Positions 34,203 through 43,295 are shown, numbered from the stretch's first letter. The stretch is 64,000 nucleotides of DNA from Bacillus sp. FJAT-28004 (GCF_001280845.1 NZ_LGHP01000001.1:2442435-2506434), one strand, 5' to 3'. The notes: generated by a model not told the origin, from the sequence alone. Program-made: numbers and translations.

Positions 34203-35210
34203 ATGAAGGTATTGTTTATTGGTGGAACAGGGTTAATAAGTGAAGCCGTTTCGAAGCTGGCTTTAGAACGCGGAATTGAACTCTATCTATTTAATAGAGG
34301 CAAGCGGGACGAGTTTGTACCACAGGGTGCAAAGGTCATAAAAGGCGATATACGCGACCCCGAGCAGGCAGCTTCTGCACTTGAAGGTTACCAGTTTGAT
34401 GTGGTCGTCGATTGGATTGCCTTCACACCGGAGCATGTTAGAACGGACATTGCGTTGTTCCGCGGTCGTACGAATCAATACATATTCATAAGCTCGGCCT
34501 CTGCTTACCAGAAGCCGCCTAAGCACTATATCATCACAGAAGAAGCAACGCCGCTAGAGAATCGGTATTGGCAATACTCTCGGGACAAGATTGCTTGTGA
34601 ACAGCTGCTGCTCGAAGAGCAGGCGTCCACTGGTTTTCCAGTCACGATAGTAAGACCGTCGTTTACCTATGGCGATACGATGATCCCGGCTGCCTTGAAT
34701 AGTTGGCAGCATCCTTGGTCTCTGATCGCACGGATGCGTGCGGGACATCCCGTTATTGTACATGGAGACGGTACTTCACTATGGACGATGACACATAATA
34801 CCGATTTTGCTAAAGGGTTTGTCGGCTTGCTTGGACGAGCGGAAGCGATTGGCCAGGCTTACCATATTACTTCAGATGAGGTATTAACCTGGAATCAAAT
34901 TTATGAGGCTATTGGATTAGCAGCCGGTGTAGAACCAAAGCTTGTCCACATTTCATCCGAGTTTCTCATTTCACATGATCCAGATCTTGAGGGCGGCTTG
35001 CTCGGCGATAAATCCGTTACCAGCGTGTTTGACAACCGCAAAATCAAAAGCTTAGTTCAAGATTTTTCAGCGGATCTGACTTTTGAAGCAGGGATTAAAC
35101 GGACGGTTGCTTGGTTTGAAGCACACCCTGAGCGATGCACCGAAGATGCAGCTTGGAATGAGCAGATGGATATGATTATCGCTGCACATGCAGCCGGATT
35201 TAAAAAATAA
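34203..35210 (+). CDS. NAD-dependent epimerase/dehydratase family protein
   Basis: A 335-residue extended/atypical SDR. It begins MKVLFIGGTGLISEAVSKLA, with the Rossmann GGTGxIS motif as in the CSP41/isoflavone-reductase-like branch, followed by LYLFNRGKR for NADP discrimination, a DIRDPEQ strand, FISSASAYQ and a YxxxK at YWQYSRDKIACEQLL. The substrate is not predictable; plant and bacterial relatives act on sugar nucleotides or bind RNA. ATG 34203 is 9 bases after AAGGAG. The gene stands alone between the lipoprotein gene and a terminator. Confidence 0.82.
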   Translation: MKVLFIGGTGLISEAVSKLALERGIELYLFNRGKRDEFVPQGAKVIKGDIRDPEQAASALEGYQFDVVVDWIAFTPEHVRTDIALFRGRTNQYIFISSASAYQKPPKHYIITEEATPLENRYWQYSRDKIACEQLLLEEQASTGFPVTIVRPSFTYGDTMIPAALNSWQHPWSLIARMRAGHPVIVHGDGTSLWTMTHNTDFAKGFVGLLGRAEAIGQAYHITSDEVLTWNQIYEAIGLAAGVEPKLVHISSEFLISHDPDLEGGLLGDKSVTSVFDNRKIKSLVQDFSADLTFEAGIKRTVAWFEAHPERCTEDAAWNEQMDMIIAAHAAGFKK

Positions 35211-35302
35211 CGTTTAAGCAAACATTATGAGCTGATGACTATCTAGGGAAGAACAGCTCAATTGAAGCAAAATGAAATTTTTTTTTACGCTTTTATAAGT
35301 TC

Positions 35303-35342
35303 AAAAAAAGCTCTTATTCTCTAGGGAATAAGAGCTTTTTTG
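35303..35342. terminator. Terminator within the 326-base gap 35211-35536
   Basis: AAAAAAAGCTCTTATTC pairs with GGAATAAGAGCTTTTTT. The remainder of the gap has a TATAAT at 35432-35437 with only weak -35 candidates, probably the promoter for the cell-wall hydrolase at 35537. No other feature is seen there. Confidence 0.85.
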
Positions 35343-35536
35343 GCATTTATAAAGTTGAACCTCAGACTCTGAAATTTTTCTCATAATTTACAACAATGAC
35401 AAAAACTCGTCTTTTGAAGGAATAAGCGACATATAATCTTCACAGACCGTCCAGTTTTCTTGGTGCCTGCTTATTCTCGCCATCTAACTTATATCGTAAC
35501 AAGTATACTTCATTAACAAAAGGGAGAGGTATAATC

Positions 35537-36631
35537 ATGCGAAAAAAGTTGAATCAGCATTTATTTGTTTACTTGCTCGTTTTATCTTTAGTCATTACTT
35601 TAGGAATGTATGTCCAACCTTTAAATAACGAATCGGATTCACAATCGTTAGAAACGCCAGCAATAGAATCATTATCCCTATCCAACTTATCTCCGCTTGC
35701 TGTTGACAGCCTAGAACTCATTGATAAAGTCACCGCTTCACCCACTCCAGCTCCAGTATCTCCGACATTCAACGAAATAAGCGCAGAAACAGTCAATTCA
35801 TCTGAACAGCCTCTAAACACCCCTCATGAGTCGAATCTACAAGTCGAACAACCGCCAGCAATCGTCGAAAAACTTACAAATACATATGAGGTTACCGCGT
35901 ATTACCTTAACATTCGAACAAAACCGAGCGCCAATTCGGATATCATAAAGGTTGTAGAGAAGGGTTCAAAGCTTGAAATAACGGAAGAAACGGATAATGG
36001 TTGGCTCAAGCTGCAAGATGGTGGATTTGTACACGGCGGTTATGCCAAAAAGGTGAAAAAGGAAGTAACCGTGTTATCCTTTGCTTCTGAGGCTATTCCT
36101 CAACCTACAATTACACGTAATGAAAAAAGCGAAGAGATGCGATTGGATAAAATTGAGATTTTAGAAGAGGCAGTAGAGGAAGTAGAGGAAGAACTCACCA
36201 AGCCGACATCAACCGTTGAGTCTGACTCTGGTCTCACCATTGAACATATTGAGAAAATATTTGAAGGCACAGCACTATCTGGACATGATTTGGAACAAGC
36301 TATCCTTGAAGTCGAGGAAGAATACGGAATAAATGCTTATTTTACAATAGCCGTCATGAAGCTGGAGAGTGGAAACGGCAAAAGCCGACTGGCCAAAAGC
36401 AAAAATAACTTATTCGGCTTGAATGCCATAGATGGCGACAAGTACAATAAAGCGTTTAGCTTTAAAACGAAAGGAGATAGTGTGCGAAAGTTTGGACAGC
36501 TCCTCTCCAAACACTACGTTGGCAAGGGGCTAACTACAATAGAGAAGGTTGCCCGAAAATATTGTCCTTCCAACTCCAAATGGCCAAGTTTAGTGAAAAA
36601 TATTATGAAAAGAGACTATAGTAAGCTCTGA
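35537..36631 (+). CDS. Secreted cell-wall hydrolase: SH3b domain plus glucosaminidase domain
   Basis: A 364-residue exported protein. An N-terminal signal or anchor segment (about 9-27, FVYLLVLSLVITLGMYV) is followed by a low-complexity Ser/Thr/Pro/Glu region. A bacterial SH3 domain spans about 116-172 (TAYYLNIRTKPSANSDIIKV, then GWLKLQDGGFVHGGYAKKV), and after a Glu-rich linker comes a LytG/LytD-type endo-beta-N-acetylglucosaminidase domain at about 240-364 (FTIAVMKLESGNGKSRLAKS, NNLFGLNA), with Glu of KLESGNG as the expected catalytic acid. Substrate: peptidoglycan glycan strands. It is monocistronic. Confidence 0.85.
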   Translation: MRKKLNQHLFVYLLVLSLVITLGMYVQPLNNESDSQSLETPAIESLSLSNLSPLAVDSLELIDKVTASPTPAPVSPTFNEISAETVNSSEQPLNTPHESNLQVEQPPAIVEKLTNTYEVTAYYLNIRTKPSANSDIIKVVEKGSKLEITEETDNGWLKLQDGGFVHGGYAKKVKKEVTVLSFASEAIPQPTITRNEKSEEMRLDKIEILEEAVEEVEEELTKPTSTVESDSGLTIEHIEKIFEGTALSGHDLEQAILEVEEEYGINAYFTIAVMKLESGNGKSRLAKSKNNLFGLNAIDGDKYNKAFSFKTKGDSVRKFGQLLSKHYVGKGLTTIEKVARKYCPSNSKWPSLVKNIMKRDYSKL

Positions 36632-36709
36632 CATGGCATTTTCACACCAAATATGTTATTTTGGGCTCCTAGGCATTTGACGACTTGGATAGTAGGAGGC
36701 TGCAAATAA

Positions 36710-37237
36710 ATGGTGGATAACGTTCAGAAGATGCCGTTCGGCTATGAGCCGCCAGTAGATGAGCTCAAGGGTACGATTATATACTATGATACATTTGAGC
36801 ATACAACGGAACGAGAGCTTGATCTAGCCGCAGATTGGGTGAAGGCACGATCCTTTCGTAAGCTAGTTCTTTATCCTTTACATGAGCTAAGCATAAAACG
36901 TATGTCAAAAGAGGACGTCAGCCCATTTTATAAACGTGAAGATCGGCTGCATGAATGGAAGCGGGACAGAGCGGAGACGAACATTGTTGTTGAACGTTTT
37001 GAAATTAAACGCAAAAAATATACGCCAATCGATTTTGCATTAAGACATTTGGCGGAAACCTATCCAAAACCGCTGTTTATACTCATGACTGGTGAGATGG
37101 CGAATTTGTTCGCTTCGTTCTCATCGTTCGAGGAGTGGATCGTGAAACTCAGACTGTTGTTGACGGAGGAACCTGCTAAGCTCCATCCACGTCTCATTCA
37201 ATATCAGCATCGCTGGGAAGCGATCATCACAAAATAA
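36710..37237 (+). CDS. Hypothetical protein, 175 residues
   Basis: Not recognised. It is a soluble, charged protein without signal or membrane segment. The text alternates strands and helices: GTIIYYDTFEHTTERELDLA, RKLVLYPLHELSIKRM, a basic stretch WKRDRAETNIVVERFEIKRK and PKPLFILMTGEMANLFASF, consistent with a small Rossmann-like alpha/beta fold. Good codon use throughout, a GTAGGAGG site about 9 bases before the ATG, and a terminator right after the stop support it as a real gene. Confidence 0.65.
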   Translation: MVDNVQKMPFGYEPPVDELKGTIIYYDTFEHTTERELDLAADWVKARSFRKLVLYPLHELSIKRMSKEDVSPFYKREDRLHEWKRDRAETNIVVERFEIKRKKYTPIDFALRHLAETYPKPLFILMTGEMANLFASFSSFEEWIVKLRLLLTEEPAKLHPRLIQYQHRWEAIITK

Positions 37238-37251
37238 TGCTGTTGGAATAC

Positions 37252-37302
37252 ATAAAAAAGAGCTGTCCGCGAGTAAAACTCATCGGCAGCTCTTTTTTAT
37301 GA
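37252..37302. terminator. Bidirectional terminator
   Basis: AAAAAAGAGCTG pairs with CAGCTCTTTTTT around a 21-base loop, between the plus-strand hypothetical gene and a small minus-strand gene. Confidence 0.85.
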
Positions 37303-37320
37303 TCCAAAACGATTATTCGG

Positions 37321-37467
37321 CTAGCCCGTTGATGGGCTATTAGGAACATGGCCTTTTTGATTGGTATTCTCTGCTCTCGCCGAAGCTGAATTATTTTCCG
37401 CTTCTTTGGAGCTGTCTACAAACGCTTGATTTTTGCTTGGAATCGACTTGTGTTTGTTGTTAGCCAT
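37321..37467 (-). CDS. Small hydrophilic protein, 48 residues (possibly spore-related)
   Basis: A minus-strand frame begins with ATG at 37467, 8 bases after a perfect GGAGG, and ends TAG at 37321. The product starts MANNKHKSIPSKNQAFVDSS and continues with a stretch rich in Asn, Ala, Ser and Glu, ending GHVPNSPSTG. It is strongly hydrophilic, without cysteine or a membrane segment, and resembles in composition the minor small acid-soluble spore proteins (SspK/SspN type), though no clear family motif is seen. It fills an otherwise empty 260-base gap and ends next to a terminator. Confidence 0.6.
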   Translation of the reverse strand: MANNKHKSIPSKNQAFVDSSKEAENNSASARAENTNQKGHVPNSPSTG

Positions 37468-37565
37468 CCAAATAACCTCCACTAGCGTGATTGCCTAAAA
37501 CCCCGAGGCTAATTTAGGTTAACCATGTTCCAGAAAAATAACCAAAATCTACGGTTGCTCGCCTA

Positions 37566-38462
37566 TTAATTTACGCTGACAACGTGCTCTTCGCATGCAG
37601 TGGAGCAGAAGCCATGTTTCGATTCTTCACATTCTTTACATACGATATGCTGCAAATGACAGGAGTCATCCGCACAATTGATATAGGTATCGGCAGGCTG
37701 CTCGCAGTGGTGGCATTTGCCAACGACAACCGCTTCATCCGTTTGATTAATGACTACGGACGTTCTTTCGTCGAATACATAACATTTGCCATCAAACAGT
37801 TTGCCTTGTACTTCTTCATCCTTGCCGTAGGTTACAATTCCGCCCTCTAGCTGATAAACATCGTTGAAGCCTTCACTAAGCATAACGCCTGTAAGCTTCT
37901 CGCAGCGAATGCCGCCTGTGCAATAGGTAAGGATCGGCTTATCTTTAAAATCCGCCATATTCTCGCGAAGCCATTCAGGAAATTCCTTAAATGTTTCTAG
38001 ATCAGGCCTGATCGCGTTGCGGAAATGACCGAGATCGTATTCGTAATCGCTTCTGCCATCTAGCACAATGACATCTTCTCTTTGTAAGTATTCATGAAAC
38101 TCTTTAGGAGATAAACGAGTGCCGCTTAATGTGTTTGGATCTAGTGGCTTATCATAACGCAGCGTCACAAGCTCTTTCTTGTAGCGCACAAAAATCTTCT
38201 TGAAAGCATGTTTATCTGCTTCGTCGATTTTGAACACCATGTCTGAGAATAGCGGATTCGCACGCATATGCGCCATATATTGTTCGGTTTGCTCAATCGT
38301 TCCTGAGAGCGTTCCGTTAATGCCTTCATCAGCAATTAAGATACGGCCTTTTACATTTAAATCCTTACAATATGCAAGATGATCAGCGGCAAATTGCTCT
38401 GCATCCGGTACAGTTACAAATTTATAATACAATAAAACTCGAAAATGATTAGCTTCGCTCAT
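37566..38462 (-). CDS. trhO: tRNA uridine(34) hydroxylase TrhO (rhodanese-domain, YbfQ/YceA-like)
   Basis: A 298-residue protein with the three parts of TrhO: an N-terminal acylphosphatase-like domain (LNVKGRILIADEGINGTLSG), a rhodanese domain with FHEYLQREDVIVLDGRSDYEYDLGH and the active-site Cys in YCTGGIRCEK, and a C-terminal zinc-binding tail with several Cys/His (CHHCEQPADTYINC, CKECEESKHGFC). TrhO hydroxylates U34 of tRNAs to ho5U in an oxygen-dependent way. The start at 38462 follows GGAAAGGAAAG; a start 12 codons upstream has no site. It is monocistronic. Confidence 0.9.
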   Translation of the reverse strand: MSEANHFRVLLYYKFVTVPDAEQFAADHLAYCKDLNVKGRILIADEGINGTLSGTIEQTEQYMAHMRANPLFSDMVFKIDEADKHAFKKIFVRYKKELVTLRYDKPLDPNTLSGTRLSPKEFHEYLQREDVIVLDGRSDYEYDLGHFRNAIRPDLETFKEFPEWLRENMADFKDKPILTYCTGGIRCEKLTGVMLSEGFNDVYQLEGGIVTYGKDEEVQGKLFDGKCYVFDERTSVVINQTDEAVVVGKCHHCEQPADTYINCADDSCHLQHIVCKECEESKHGFCSTACEEHVVSVN

Positions 38463-38590
38463 CGTAGTCTTTCCTTTCCGGTAAACAAATAAAAGCATTC
38501 TATATTATAATTGACATCGCAAATAATTTCAACTAAAGGATTGTCTCCTAAAGCGATGACTGGAGACGATCCTTTTTGTAAACGATTGTA

Positions 38591-38929
38591 TTATAAAGTA
38601 AGTCCGAATCGCTTCAGCTCGATAAAGATTGGTTCTAATCGCTTACCTTTTTCAGTAATGGTGTATTCTACTCTTGGGGGAACCTCAGCAAAAATGGTTC
38701 GACTGACGATGCCTTGATCCTCAAGCTCCTTCAATCGAAGGGAAAGTGTCTTGGGACTTATACCTTCCAAAGATTTCAACAATTCACTAAAACGCAACGT
38801 GTTTTCGAGCAGCAAGTCACGAATAATGAGAAAGGTCCACTTGGTACCGATAATATCGAGCACCGTGCCTATGACGCAAGGGACGCCGTAAGTGCCACGC
38901 TCTAAAACGAGCGGTTTTAATTCATTCAT
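38591..38929 (-). CDS. HxlR family transcriptional regulator
   Basis: A 112-residue winged-helix protein. The HxlR pattern is clear: IGTKWTFLIIRDLLLENTLRFSELL, GISPKTLSLRLKELEDQGI and PPRVEYTITEKGKRLEPI. An early Cys (GVPCVIGTV) matches the redox-sensing Cys of many HxlR/YodB-type repressors, which control quinone or aldehyde detoxification. It is divergent from a YqjM-like ene-reductase, so it very probably represses that gene and is released by electrophiles. Confidence 0.88.
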   Translation of the reverse strand: MNELKPLVLERGTYGVPCVIGTVLDIIGTKWTFLIIRDLLLENTLRFSELLKSLEGISPKTLSLRLKELEDQGIVSRTIFAEVPPRVEYTITEKGKRLEPIFIELKRFGLTL

Positions 38930-38985
38930 CAGATCACCTCTATAAATTCATCTCGTTTTTCTCAAGTATAATACAAAAGTAACTT

Positions 38986-39023
38986 TAGGGAAACTATATG
39001 AAAAAAAGTTCACTACTTCCCTA
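38986..39023. promoter_or_regulatory. Inverted repeat between HxlR and ene-reductase genes
   Basis: TAGGGAA (38986-38992) and TTCCCTA (39017-39023) form a perfect 7-bp inverted repeat with 24 bases between, in the 162-base divergent region. It is a plausible operator pair for the HxlR dimer. Confidence 0.4.
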
Positions 39024-39091
39024 TTAATACTTACTGTGGTAAAAATAGAATTACGAATACCTAATCTAATTAACAAAGAGGAGAATATATA

Positions 39092-40117
39092 ATGTCGTTT
39101 AAACATTTAGATACACCGTTTGCCCTTAAAGATCTTAAGCTCAAGAATAGAATTGTAATGGCTCCTATGTGTCAATACTCCGTAGACGCGAAAGATGGTA
39201 TACCAAATGAGTGGCATTATGTTCACTATGTATCTCGTGCCATAGGGGGTACTGGTCTTATCATAATGGAAATGACAGATGTGGATCCAGATGGTCGAAT
39301 TACAGATCAAGATTTAGGGATTTGGTCGGATGAGCACATACCAGCTTTCAAACGCATCATTTCAGAAGTTCATAAATATGGTTCGAAAATAGGTATTCAA
39401 ATCGCGCATGCTGGACGAAAAGCGGAGGACGCGAAGCAGCCAGTCGGTCCATCAGCTATATCAGCAGGTCCAAATTACAAAACACCTAAACCACTTTCGG
39501 TTGATGAAATTAAAATTATTGTAGATCAATTTAAAGAGGCAGCAAGGCGAGCAGTGGAAGCGGGTGTAGATACGATTGAAATTCATGGTGCTCATGGCTA
39601 CTTGGTGCATCAATTCCAATCCCCTGGTATGAATATTCGTGAGGATGAGTATGGTCAGGATTTGGCGAAATTTGGCGTCGAGGTCGTTCAAGCAGTGAAA
39701 AGCGTGATGCCAGCAGAAATGCCGCTCATCATGCGTATTTCTGCCATTGAATATATGGATAATGGTTATGATTTGAACCATAGCATAGAACTGAGCAGAC
39801 GTTACAAAGAAGCTGGAGTGGATGTGTTTCATGTATCCAGCGGCGGCGAAGGACCTGTCGGAGCACGTCGTCCGGGCAACTACCCTGGTTATCAGGTGCC
39901 TTTGGCACGTGCTCTTAAAGAAGCGCTGCAAGTACCCGTTATTGCAGTCGGCATGCTAGAGAATCCGCAGCTTGCTGAGGCCACGATTGCGAGTGAAGAT
40001 GCAGATCTAGTAGCTGTAGCTCGCGGAATGCTGCGTGACCCTTATTGGGCACTGCATGCGATTCAAGCAGTAAAAGGCGAGTCAGTACCAGCAAAGCAAT
40101 ATGAAAGAGCATACTGA
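39092..40117 (+). CDS. namA: NADPH dehydrogenase / old yellow enzyme (YqjM/NamA-like)
   Basis: A 341-residue FMN ene-reductase of the YqjM branch. The opening LKLKNRIVMAPMCQYS holds the FMN-tuning Cys, followed by HYVSRAIGGTGLIIMEMT, GRITDQDLGIWSDEHI, GIQIAHAGRKA (substrate-binding His and the YqjM-type AGRKA), IEIHGAHGYLVHQF and the phosphate-binding VAVARGMLRDPYWA. It reduces activated C=C bonds in quinones, maleimides or unsaturated aldehydes, and serves detoxification. The adjacent divergent HxlR regulator fits that role. AGAGGAG precedes the start. Confidence 0.93.
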   Translation: MSFKHLDTPFALKDLKLKNRIVMAPMCQYSVDAKDGIPNEWHYVHYVSRAIGGTGLIIMEMTDVDPDGRITDQDLGIWSDEHIPAFKRIISEVHKYGSKIGIQIAHAGRKAEDAKQPVGPSAISAGPNYKTPKPLSVDEIKIIVDQFKEAARRAVEAGVDTIEIHGAHGYLVHQFQSPGMNIREDEYGQDLAKFGVEVVQAVKSVMPAEMPLIMRISAIEYMDNGYDLNHSIELSRRYKEAGVDVFHVSSGGEGPVGARRPGNYPGYQVPLARALKEALQVPVIAVGMLENPQLAEATIASEDADLVAVARGMLRDPYWALHAIQAVKGESVPAKQYERAY

Positions 40118-40137
40118 TAATCAAAACGTAGATAATA

Positions 40138-40172
40138 GGAAGAGCCTCTTGGACGCCGAGAGGCTCTTCTTG
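40138..40172. terminator. Terminator between ene-reductase and LysR genes
   Basis: An 11-bp stem GAAGAGCCTCT/AGAGGCTCTTC with a 9-base loop. The T-tract is short (TTGTTATT), so efficiency may be moderate. Confidence 0.7.
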
Positions 40173-41051
40173 TTATTCAAGCAACTCAATAAATCGTTTT
40201 GCGATGATGGGAAGTGAGGAATTGCGCCTAGTAGCAAAACCTACGGAGCGTGTAGGAATAGGTTCAATCGTCTGTAATTGAAATAGTTTTTTATTATCCA
40301 GTTCTTGATCAACAAACGATTGTGTGACAAAGGCTGCTCCATAACCGCGCATAGCCATTTCAATTAGCATATCCATACTAGAAAGCTCCATATCCGCATC
40401 TGGCGTTATTCCTTGTAAAGCAAACCACTGCTCAATAAACAATCTCGTGCTGCTCGCTTCAGATAACAGCAAAAGAGGCAGCTTTGCTAATGTTTGAGCA
40501 GTAAAGGGGGTATCAACTAAATGACGATAAGATTCTCCAACCACAAAGCAGTCTTGAATTTCGGTAAGATGCGAGATGACTAGATCATGATCAGAGAGAG
40601 GTAAGTGAACAAGACCAATGTCAATTTGACCTGCTAATAGACGGTTGCGTATATCTGACGTTTTTCCTTGGGATAATCGAATGCGCACAGCGGGATGCTC
40701 TGCGTGAAAGGTGTCGAGCAGCGGCAGCAGCAAATGCTTGATCACAGGTCCGCTTGCACCAATTCGCAGCTCGCCTGCTGTAAGATTTTTTAGCGCTTGT
40801 AACTGCGTTTCACCAGCTTGCAGTATCGTAAACGATTTCTCTACATAGGCGAGTACCTCTATCCCTTCTGGCGTAAGCTTCACGCCCTTGGATAATCGAT
40901 CAAACAGCTTCACGTCAAGCTGCGCTTCCAATTGTTTAATCGCATAACTGACGGAAGGCTGCGTAATATGCAGTTCTTGTGCTGCTTTTGTCAAATTGCC
41001 TAATTTGGCTGTATGAAGAAAAATACGATACCATTCCATATTCATTAACAT
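40173..41051 (-). CDS. LysR family transcriptional regulator
   Basis: A 292-residue regulator. The N-terminal helix-turn-helix reads FLHTAKLGNLTKAAQELHIT, then QPSVSYAIKQLEAQLDVKLF, followed by the periplasmic-binding-like effector domain with ELRIGASGPVIKHLLLPLLD, GQIDIGLVHLP and a GYGAAFVT cleft. The start at 41051 lies after GAGAGGAA; a start 15 codons earlier is unsupported. It is divergent from the chorismate synthase gene across 116 bases, so that gene is a candidate target. Confidence 0.88.
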   Translation of the reverse strand: MLMNMEWYRIFLHTAKLGNLTKAAQELHITQPSVSYAIKQLEAQLDVKLFDRLSKGVKLTPEGIEVLAYVEKSFTILQAGETQLQALKNLTAGELRIGASGPVIKHLLLPLLDTFHAEHPAVRIRLSQGKTSDIRNRLLAGQIDIGLVHLPLSDHDLVISHLTEIQDCFVVGESYRHLVDTPFTAQTLAKLPLLLLSEASSTRLFIEQWFALQGITPDADMELSSMDMLIEMAMRGYGAAFVTQSFVDQELDNKKLFQLQTIEPIPTRSVGFATRRNSSLPIIAKRFIELLE

Positions 41052-41167
41052 GATATAGTTCCTCTCTATGACAAGGTTTCGATATTTCGATTTCATTTAT
41101 TTCACTTTCAAAATTATAATGGACAAATAACGAATGCGTCAAAGCATTCAATCGGGAGGCCTACATT

Positions 41168-42223
41168 ATGGCAGGAAGCACATTTGGGGAAAGCTTTAAA
41201 ATAACAACATTCGGAGAATCTCACGGAGAAGCAGTAGGCGTCATTGTAGACGGCGTTACACCAGGCGTTGAACTAGATGAGAAATATATTCAAACACAAA
41301 TGGATCGAAGGAAGCCAGGACAATCCTCTGTCACTACACCGCGCAAAGAATATGATGTCATTCGCATTCTTTCTGGCATGTTCGAAGGAAAAACAACAGG
41401 AACTCCACTTTTTATCATGCTGCATAATACAGATATGAAGCCTGATGCGTATAATGATATTCAAAATTCCTTTCGTCCAGGACATGCGGACTATACGTAC
41501 TTGAAAAAATATGGGATACGTGATCACCGTGGAAGCGGGAGAGCATCGGGAAGAGAGACAGCAGGCCGAGTTGCCGGTGGGGCGGTTGCCCGCAAGCTGT
41601 TGGAGAACCGAGGAATAAGTGTTGTTGCCTATTCGAAGGAAATAGGCGGCATTAAATGCGAAAAATACGTGGAAGATGAGATTGAAAAAAATGCGGTGAG
41701 AGCTTGCGATCCAGAAGCGGCGGTACGAATGATCGAGAAGATCGAACATTTAGCAGCTATTGGAGACAGCTGCGGCGGAATTGTAGAATGCAGAGTAAGA
41801 GGTGTTTTACCCGGAATTGGCGAACCTGTATTTGACAAACTAGATGCAGAGCTAGCGAAAGCGATGCTCTCTATAGGTGCTGTGAAAGGCATAGAGTTTG
41901 GAGCAGGTTTTGCTGCAGCTGAGATGTTAGGCAGCGAGCATAATGACGAGATGAGCAAGGATGGTTTTCTAAGCAACAATGCAGGCGGAATTGTCGGCGG
42001 CATCAGCACAGGCGAAGAAATCGTCTTTCGTATAGCTGTTAAGCCTACCTCATCGATCTCTTTGCCGCAGCATACGATTGATATTCACGGTCAAGAAAAA
42101 ATGATCGAGACGATTGGCAGACATGATCCATGTATCTGTCCTCGCATTATTCCAGTTGTAGAAGCGATGGCATGTATCGTAATTGAAGACCTGATCAAGA
42201 GACAAGCCGCTATGAATGGATAA
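41168..42223 (+). CDS. aroC: Chorismate synthase
   Basis: A 351-residue FMN-dependent enzyme that converts EPSP to chorismate, the last common step of aromatic amino acid synthesis. Signatures are GESHGEAVGVIVDG near the start (signature 1), QMDRRKPGQSSVTTPRKE, FRPGHADYTYLKKYGIRDHR, GRASGRETAGRVAGG, and NNAGGIVGGISTGEEI. Paenibacillus and Bacillus normally keep aroC with aroB/aroH. Here it is alone behind a divergent LysR gene, so it could be a second copy or a relocated one. The downstream dehydrogenase starts 45 bases after its stop. Confidence 0.95.
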   Translation: MAGSTFGESFKITTFGESHGEAVGVIVDGVTPGVELDEKYIQTQMDRRKPGQSSVTTPRKEYDVIRILSGMFEGKTTGTPLFIMLHNTDMKPDAYNDIQNSFRPGHADYTYLKKYGIRDHRGSGRASGRETAGRVAGGAVARKLLENRGISVVAYSKEIGGIKCEKYVEDEIEKNAVRACDPEAAVRMIEKIEHLAAIGDSCGGIVECRVRGVLPGIGEPVFDKLDAELAKAMLSIGAVKGIEFGAGFAAAEMLGSEHNDEMSKDGFLSNNAGGIVGGISTGEEIVFRIAVKPTSSISLPQHTIDIHGQEKMIETIGRHDPCICPRIIPVVEAMACIVIEDLIKRQAAMNG

Positions 42224-42268
42224 ATTATGCTATGCTTATAAATGACAAATGCTGAGAGGAGATTGAAA

Positions 42269-43237
42269 ATGAAACCATCAGTTTTCATTGATCGACAGAT
42301 CCCCGCTGAAGTAGAGGCGTTTATAGCTGAGCACTGTATGATCGACAAATGGGAAGGGAAGACCCCAATTACTCGTCAGCATCTGCTTGAGAAAGTGGCG
42401 AGTACGCATGGTTTATTAACAGCAGGAGCAAAAATTGATGAGGAATTAATCGTCCATGCGCCGCAATTGAAAGCAGTAAGCAGTATTAGCGTTGGGTACA
42501 ATCATTTTGATGTCAAAGCAATGCGTGCAAGCGGAATAATTGGAACGAACACGCCGCATGTACTAAACGATACGGTTGCGGATCTTGCACTTGCACTTAT
42601 GCTTGGAACCGCAAGGCGAGTTGCGGAGCTGGATCGATACGTAAAGGATGGCAAGTGGAAGACCGGTGATGGAGTCAAGCTGTTCGGGAAAGATGTCCAT
42701 CACGCTAAGCTAGGCATTATTGGCATGGGACGAATTGGTGAGGCTGTTGCCCGCCGTGCTCGTTTTGGCTTTGAGATGGACGTCGTCTACTATAATCGAA
42801 GCCATAAGCCAGATGCGGAAGAGCAGCTAGGTGTTCGTTATTTTGAGTTAAATGACCTGCTTGCTTATTCTGATTTTGTTTTGTTGCTAGCCCCCCTTAC
42901 GCCTGAGACCGTGAAGCTGATAGGACCCAAAGAGTTTAATTTAATGAAATCATCAGCAATTTTCATCAATATATCTCGAGGTCAAACCGTGGATGAGCAA
43001 GCTTTGATCGAAGCTCTTCAAAATGGTACGATTGCAGCAGCTGGCCTTGATGTTTTCGAGAAAGAACCGATCGATGCTGATCATCCTTTTCTGACGATGG
43101 ATAATGTACTAACCTTGCCTCATATCGGCTCTGCAACATCTGAGACTAGGTTTGATATGGCTATGCTTGCAGCGCAAAATTTAGTCTGTGCTTTAACCGG
43201 CCAAACTCCGCCTAACATCGTTGATGAGCTGATATAG
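42269..43237 (+). CDS. D-isomer-specific 2-hydroxyacid dehydrogenase (glyoxylate/hydroxypyruvate reductase-like)
   Basis: A 322-residue enzyme. The NAD(P)-binding motif is LGIIGMGRIGEAVARRA at about 147-163, followed by YYNRSHKP (an Arg suited to NADPH). The catalytic Arg is in FINISRGQTVDE, Glu in DVFEKEPI and His in TLPHIGSATSETR. It reduces 2-keto acids such as glyoxylate, hydroxypyruvate or 2-ketogluconate. The start at 42269 has GAGGAG 7 bases upstream, and an earlier ATG at 42242 lacks one. It probably shares the transcript with aroC. Confidence 0.88.
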   Translation: MKPSVFIDRQIPAEVEAFIAEHCMIDKWEGKTPITRQHLLEKVASTHGLLTAGAKIDEELIVHAPQLKAVSSISVGYNHFDVKAMRASGIIGTNTPHVLNDTVADLALALMLGTARRVAELDRYVKDGKWKTGDGVKLFGKDVHHAKLGIIGMGRIGEAVARRARFGFEMDVVYYNRSHKPDAEEQLGVRYFELNDLLAYSDFVLLLAPLTPETVKLIGPKEFNLMKSSAIFINISRGQTVDEQALIEALQNGTIAAAGLDVFEKEPIDADHPFLTMDNVLTLPHIGSATSETRFDMAMLAAQNLVCALTGQTPPNIVDELI

Positions 43238-43295
43238 CGCTAGACATTTTTATTACTCTTCATTTTGCAAAGTGGCGGTACCCATGATCAACTGA

